Source: Hemibagrus wyckioides (Eukaryota > Chordata > Actinopteri > Siluriformes > Bagridae). Taken from it: a DNA stretch of 64,000 nucleotides. The stretch lies in assembly GCF_019097595.1 (NCBI RefSeq), contig NC_080718.1, forward strand, positions 12,122,657 to 12,186,656, read 5' to 3'. The notes under the pieces are model-generated. The model was given only the letters and a program-made list of their open reading frames with translations, had not been told where the DNA came from and searched no databases. Of the stretch, positions 59,328-64,000 are shown piece after piece. Position 1 is the stretch's first letter. Every line of letters starts with the position of its first letter. A program made the position numbers and the translations under genes.

Positions 59328-62300
59328 ATGAGCGGCAGGAAGAGTGGCGCTCCCTTGTTGTGGCTCGCCGTGTGCTTCGGGAGCGCGCTCGAGGCCGTGG
59401 CGTTGGGCTCGCGCGCGGTGTGGCGAAACGGCTCGGCGGTGCTCGTGCCGGACTACATGCTCAATCTGTACAGGACGCAGTCACAGCTCGAGCGCACAAG
59501 CAACTACGGGAGCGCGACGCGCGCGAGGAGACGCGCCAACACAGTCACCAGCTTCGTGGACCAGAGCAAAGGTGGGAGACGCTACATCACTTAGTCCTAT
59601 TAAATTCCATGTGTGTGGCTTAAATAACCAGGTCCGTTATTTATTCTTCTGAGTGATAAATGACTTGAAGTTAATTATAATCATATGTACATCCACTAAC
59701 AGAAACGGATGCATTCTCCGGACTTTCTTCCCTCTTTCAAGATGTACTTGCATTCCAGATGTTATCCCACTGACATTCCTTGCACCCTTGCTACACCCTT
59801 ATATGCTGATGCGTTAGATGGTTTTGCATGCAATTGTCATAAATCTACTGTGCGTCTTTGTATTATACAAAGTACTTGTGCTATTCTGTAGTCGGTGTCA
59901 AGTGTATTTAATGTATTTTGGTGCACTTGTCACTTTGTTCTAAAACTGTTGTTCTATCCTACAATATTTATGTGGTCCCGTGGTATTGTTATATTGACTT
60001 GTATTTATTTGTTTGTTTTTAATTTTGCCCATCTGCAGTTGGTCTAACGCGCAAATTCGCCTCAGTGAATTATAATAAACAGATATTACGCACATAATCC
60101 TGAAAATAAGGGTGCAGTTTGATATATAAATATATCTCTATCTTTAAGTTCACTTCAGTTTGAGTTTTTATTATTTATTTATTTTTTTTACTTAAAGACA
60201 TATATCAGCAGCATATTATGCACATGGTTCCTAGGAATTTTATTAATTTCCTAAGTATTTTATATCCAAACATTTTTTTAAAACAAAATTTTTTGACAGG
60301 TTTAGATTTTCCTCATGTTTACGCTTACGAAATAAATGATTTCAAATAACACCTAAAATCATGGACTTTAATGTGTCTAACCTCTACCATCTGTGATAAA
60401 TAAAGTACACTGGCGTGTTGAGCCGAATGCTCGGAAAGAGCGTGCGATCCGTGGCCAGGTGTTGCTGATAAAGACAGAAACTCTTAATTCAAAACTCATG
60501 CTCAAATACACATTATCGCGTACAATAGTGACTTTACAAAATACCGCCTGGTCATTTCCCTGCTTAAGAAAACAAAGTGCACGATATGGGCTAGAACACC
60601 ATCCTTGGTGTAAATGAAGGGATACTGGAGTGATGCGGAGGTCAAAACAAAGTGCAATACAGAGACCATCCTGTCAAATGTTACCTAATTGATATAATAC
60701 TTAACAATATAAACATTATAACAACATATAATACAACACCAATCAGAAAGCTTGGAATTTTCCTAAAAGATACTGCTGCTGGTTTAATCAGCAGTCATTT
60801 TTGTTTAGAAATAATTGGAAATCTTTTGGAAATTCAATTATCAAATCACGTTGCATACATCATCGACTGACATAATCCAACTCTTTGACCGCTCTGGTCT
60901 CTGAGGCCCAGAAAATTCTTAAGGGCAAATTAGACTGCGTGTTGTAGACCACAATAAAAATGGGGGAGTTGGAATGAAACCCCATTTCCAGACTGCCTCT
61001 TCATGACATTTTTTAGATTATGTCATTGTTTTGCCTGGCAAGCAGATATTACCTCTAGAGGAGGATGCTTTGCCCTAGGACCCTGCTCTTTGAGTTCAGC
61101 TTTCATTCTGATAGCGGTCCTTTTTCAGAGTGTGAGAAACTGAGAGTCTGAGAGGCAGCTTGCACTGGATGCCTCTGTCCTTTTTGCTCCACTTGAGGAC
61201 CACAGGCCAAGCCCAGGTTGTGTGGCTGCTCACAGCAGATGCTTAACTGTTTGCAATTACTTGCTTTTCTTAGTTCTGTCCCGTGATATGCAGTCAACAC
61301 GATATAGCCAGATCTGGCCTTGGGTTCTCGTGCTACCCACTCATATTAGAAGAATCCCCTTCATGTTTTAACCATGAAACTGTGGTCTGCGTCTCAGGTT
61401 GCACAGTGTTCTGGCTTCTACGGTTGAGTTAGATGTCAAGACGTCAACATTGAAACTTGTTTTACTTGCTGGATCTGGTCCCTCTTAGCAAAGCTCTTGT
61501 CTGCATTGCTTCAGTCACGGATGGCATAGTGCGACATGGGCTTACGATAGATCTCTTTGGAAAACATCTTAATAAGAAAAATAGCACAGCACAAAGATCA
61601 TCATGAGATGTTCGAACGAGAATCATAGTTAGGCTCTCTCCAGAGGTTAAATGAGCCCAACACTTAAACACTTTCAGGAAACTAGGTCCAGGTGATTTCT
61701 AGCAGTTATAATGGTGGTCCGAGGTGTTCAACCCAAACGGCGGACATCTAATTGTGTCCCCAGGCCACCTACCACTCTTAAATTTACAGCCTCCTCTTGA
61801 GGAGCATAGAAGAAGGGGAGAGAAGGGCTTTGCTGGAGACCGTGAGCTTTTAGTATGTCCCAGCCAGCACTTTTCACATTCACTCTGCACAACTAGGAGA
61901 TGCTGCCAAGGACCAAGGCAGTCCAGCAGGTCAACCGAACACTCTCCACCTGGTCTTGGCTGGTGTTGTGTGCCTTGCATTTGGAGAATCCATTCAAGGC
62001 CCACAAATGTTATTCTCATTGAAGAGAAGAGCTGACAGTGTCACTATGGCATTTTCGGCTATTTGGTAGACTGCTCACAACGGGCCAAGGAATGTGAGAT
62101 TTCTACCCCAGACAGATGGCTCCTGTAAGCACTGCTGAAGTTAAATTAACACTGACCCATTATTGAAATTCCTTCCAGGCAGTACATATTTGAATGTCTA
62201 AGACTGAACTGCTCATCTTCTTGTTCTTGATTTTTTGTGTACTTACAGATGAGCCATCAGCTGAGTCCCACCAGCAGTACATATTTGACCTTTCGGGTCT

Positions 62301-63213
62301 CTCAAGGACTGAAGAACTAGTGGAGGCTGAGCTGCGGGTGTTGCGGAAGCTGCCGTCTGACTTGGAGAAATTACGGTCCTCTGCAGGAAACCTGTACCAC
62401 CTACGCCTTTACAGCTGCTTCTCTCGGGGCTCATCAGGCAAGCCTCGACTACTCGCTTCTAGGACCATCAACATTCTGGATACCATCTTGAGCACTTGGG
62501 ATGTCTTTAACATTGGGACTACTCTAAAAGCCCACCACAGGGTGAACAGGACAACTCAAGACAACAGTTATGTATGTTTCAGAATAGCTGTTGTTTCAGA
62601 CTTAACAAAAGAGCTGATTTCCCCTTCTTTAGTTGGTTTGGGTTTGGAGGGACAGCAGAAGAATGAAAGGGCTTTGCTTGTAGCCTTTTCCCGCACTCGC
62701 AGGAAAGAGAATCTCTTCAGAGAGATCCGTGAGAAGATGAAAGCCATGCACATGTTTGAGGGTCGTGGACCCAGGCGCCGCCAAAAGAGGAGAACTGCCT
62801 TAGCAGGCCGTGCTGGTGGAGCAGGGACAGCAGGTGGGGGTGGAGCCATTGGGGGAGGTGGAACAGGCGGAGGGGGCAAAGGAGGTGGCAGACGGAGGAC
62901 TCGCTGCAGCCGCAAACCTCTCCATGTGAACTTTAAAGAGCTGGGATGGGATGACTGGATCATTGCACCACTGGACTACGATGCGTACCACTGCGAAGGT
63001 GCATGTGACTTCCCACTCCGCTCGCACCTTGAACCCACCAACCACGCCATCATCCAGACGCTCATGAACTCAATGGATCCAGAGTCAACACCGCCGAGTT
63101 GCTGTGTGCCTTCCAAGCTCAGCCCTATAAGCATCCTATATATTGACGCTGGGAATAACGTGGTGTATAAGCAGTATGAGGACATGGTGGTAGAGAGCTG
63201 TGGCTGCAGGTAG
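59328..63213 (+). CDS. gdf7: Growth/differentiation factor 7 (BMP family ligand)
   Basis: Two coding exons, 59328-59571 and 62249-63213 (TAG), joined in frame, 402 residues. I start at the ATG at 59328 ([20 protein letters not shown]), which gives a signal peptide; the frame upstream lacks another ATG. The TGF-beta propeptide follows ([19 protein letters not shown], then YIFDLSGLS). A furin-type site RRRQKRR ends at residue 263. The mature ligand (139 residues) opens with a Gly-rich stretch, then the seven-cysteine knot domain from Cys301 ([45 protein letters not shown], ending ESCGCR). CSRKPL, TALAG at the cleavage site, the Gly-rich linker and [10 protein letters not shown] favour GDF7 over GDF5 or GDF6. 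Known role: secreted roof-plate and skeletal patterning signal acting through BMP receptors and SMAD1/5. GDF6 remains a minor alternative. Confidence 0.9.
59572..62248 (+). other. gdf7 intron
   Basis: A 2.7-kb intron, GTGGGA donor and TTACAG acceptor. Open frames at 61699-62035 on both strands have no recognised domain. No repeat is clearly identified. Confidence 0.75.
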
Positions 63214-64000
63214 CAGCATGAAAATGGGCTGGACTACAGCCCTTGATTCCAAACCTACAAAAGAGCCCCAATGCAGCACTGCCAGCCTCACAGAAATGAA
63301 TGAGCCTTAGTGCCAAAAATATTTTAGCAATCACTACCATGGATAAGCATGTGTGCACATGCATGTGGTGGAGTGGACATAGGAGGTTATGCTCATAGGC
63401 ATTTTGAACAGTGTCTGTCAAATGGGTAGAAAAACCAATGGGTACAACATACTAAACAGCCCTTTTTTTGCAAGATACTAAATTCTCCAACAAACACCTC
63501 CTTGATCAGGAAAAAAGTAAGAGCAGAAATTCCAGAAATAACACTGTATCCTGATAATGTAAACGGAATGATAGAGCACTCAAGTATACTTCCAGTGACT
63601 GAGAAAATGTTGAACTGTTCTGAATTCCCAAGACTGTCAGAGATTCCATGAAAGTCTAAGAGCAGAAGTGCTTTGCTTGACAGTCAGCTTAAACTGAAAA
63701 GAACATTCATAAGAATTTTATAGAAGATTTAAAAATATAAATATGAGAAAGAAAAAGTGACCTTAATCAGTGGCAGCAATGCTTGCCTGAATGTTGGAGG
63801 TTTGGACTTTTTCTGTAAAGCGCAATGTGTTATTCCAGTTGGAGCTCGAGTTGTTTTTATAATCAAGAGACTCATAGGGTGATTTATTGTGTATGACAGT
63901 TCTGAATTTTATATCAAGGTAACCCACACACAGCTGATGCTCCCAAGAGGTGACATCTCGCTTCCTTTTCTCAGCATAATAGACAGTGTTTGACTGGCCC
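63214..64000 (+). other. gdf7 3' UTR / downstream sequence
   Basis: No gene is seen and no AATAAA lies before the window end, so the 3' UTR probably continues beyond it. Confidence 0.5.

Noticed and set aside
61699..62035. Overlapping ~100-codon frames on both strands in the gdf7 intron
   Set aside because: Neither has a recognisable domain or splice support; the minus-strand one is Cys-containing but otherwise unremarkable.

Overview
The window is vertebrate nuclear DNA, almost certainly from a ray-finned fish. It has five multi-exon protein genes with canonical GT-AG introns, large AT-rich introns, long microsatellites, tRNA-derived SINEs and at least four families of Tc1-like transposons of the kinds common in teleosts. 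I cannot name the species. The repeat mix would suit a catfish or another otophysan, but that is only an impression.

Layout from left to right: (1) evl (Ena/VASP-like actin regulator), + strand, exon 2 to the stop codon at 550-24433; exon 1 lies upstream of the window. (2) degs2 (sphingolipid delta-4 desaturase/C4-hydroxylase family), - strand, 27403-32152, three exons, 322 codons. (3) About 8.6 kb of intergenic DNA dominated by a 5-kb array of a 28-bp satellite (about 33480-39172). (4) yy1 (zinc-finger transcription factor), + strand, 40751-44172, five exons, 355 codons, with a cluster of YY1-type motifs in its first intron. (5) tpp1 (lysosomal tripeptidyl peptidase, S53 family), - strand, 47526-54532, thirteen coding exons, 556 codons, catalytic triad intact. 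(6) A repeat-rich gap, then gdf7 (BMP/GDF ligand), + strand, 59328-63213, two exons, 402 codons. All exon boundaries were derived by hand from reading frame, splice dinucleotides and protein similarity, and every junction keeps frame.

The order evl-degs2-yy1 matches human EVL-DEGS2-YY1 on 14q32.2, so this is an old syntenic block. The link onward to tpp1 and gdf7 is not the human arrangement and marks a rearrangement. The five genes do not form a pathway; they are neighbours by ancestry.

The most interesting points are: a symmetric 729-nt in-frame candidate cassette exon in evl that would add 243 Ser/Pro-rich residues before the proline-rich region; a cluster of YY1 recognition motifs inside yy1 intron 1, which fits autoregulation; the strand-asymmetric 28-bp satellite, whose central variant creates a GATA-factor motif in each unit; a full-length Tc1 element with perfect terminal repeats but an unusual DD40E spacing; and a pair of unclassified ~0.7-kb repeats shared between evl and tpp1 introns.
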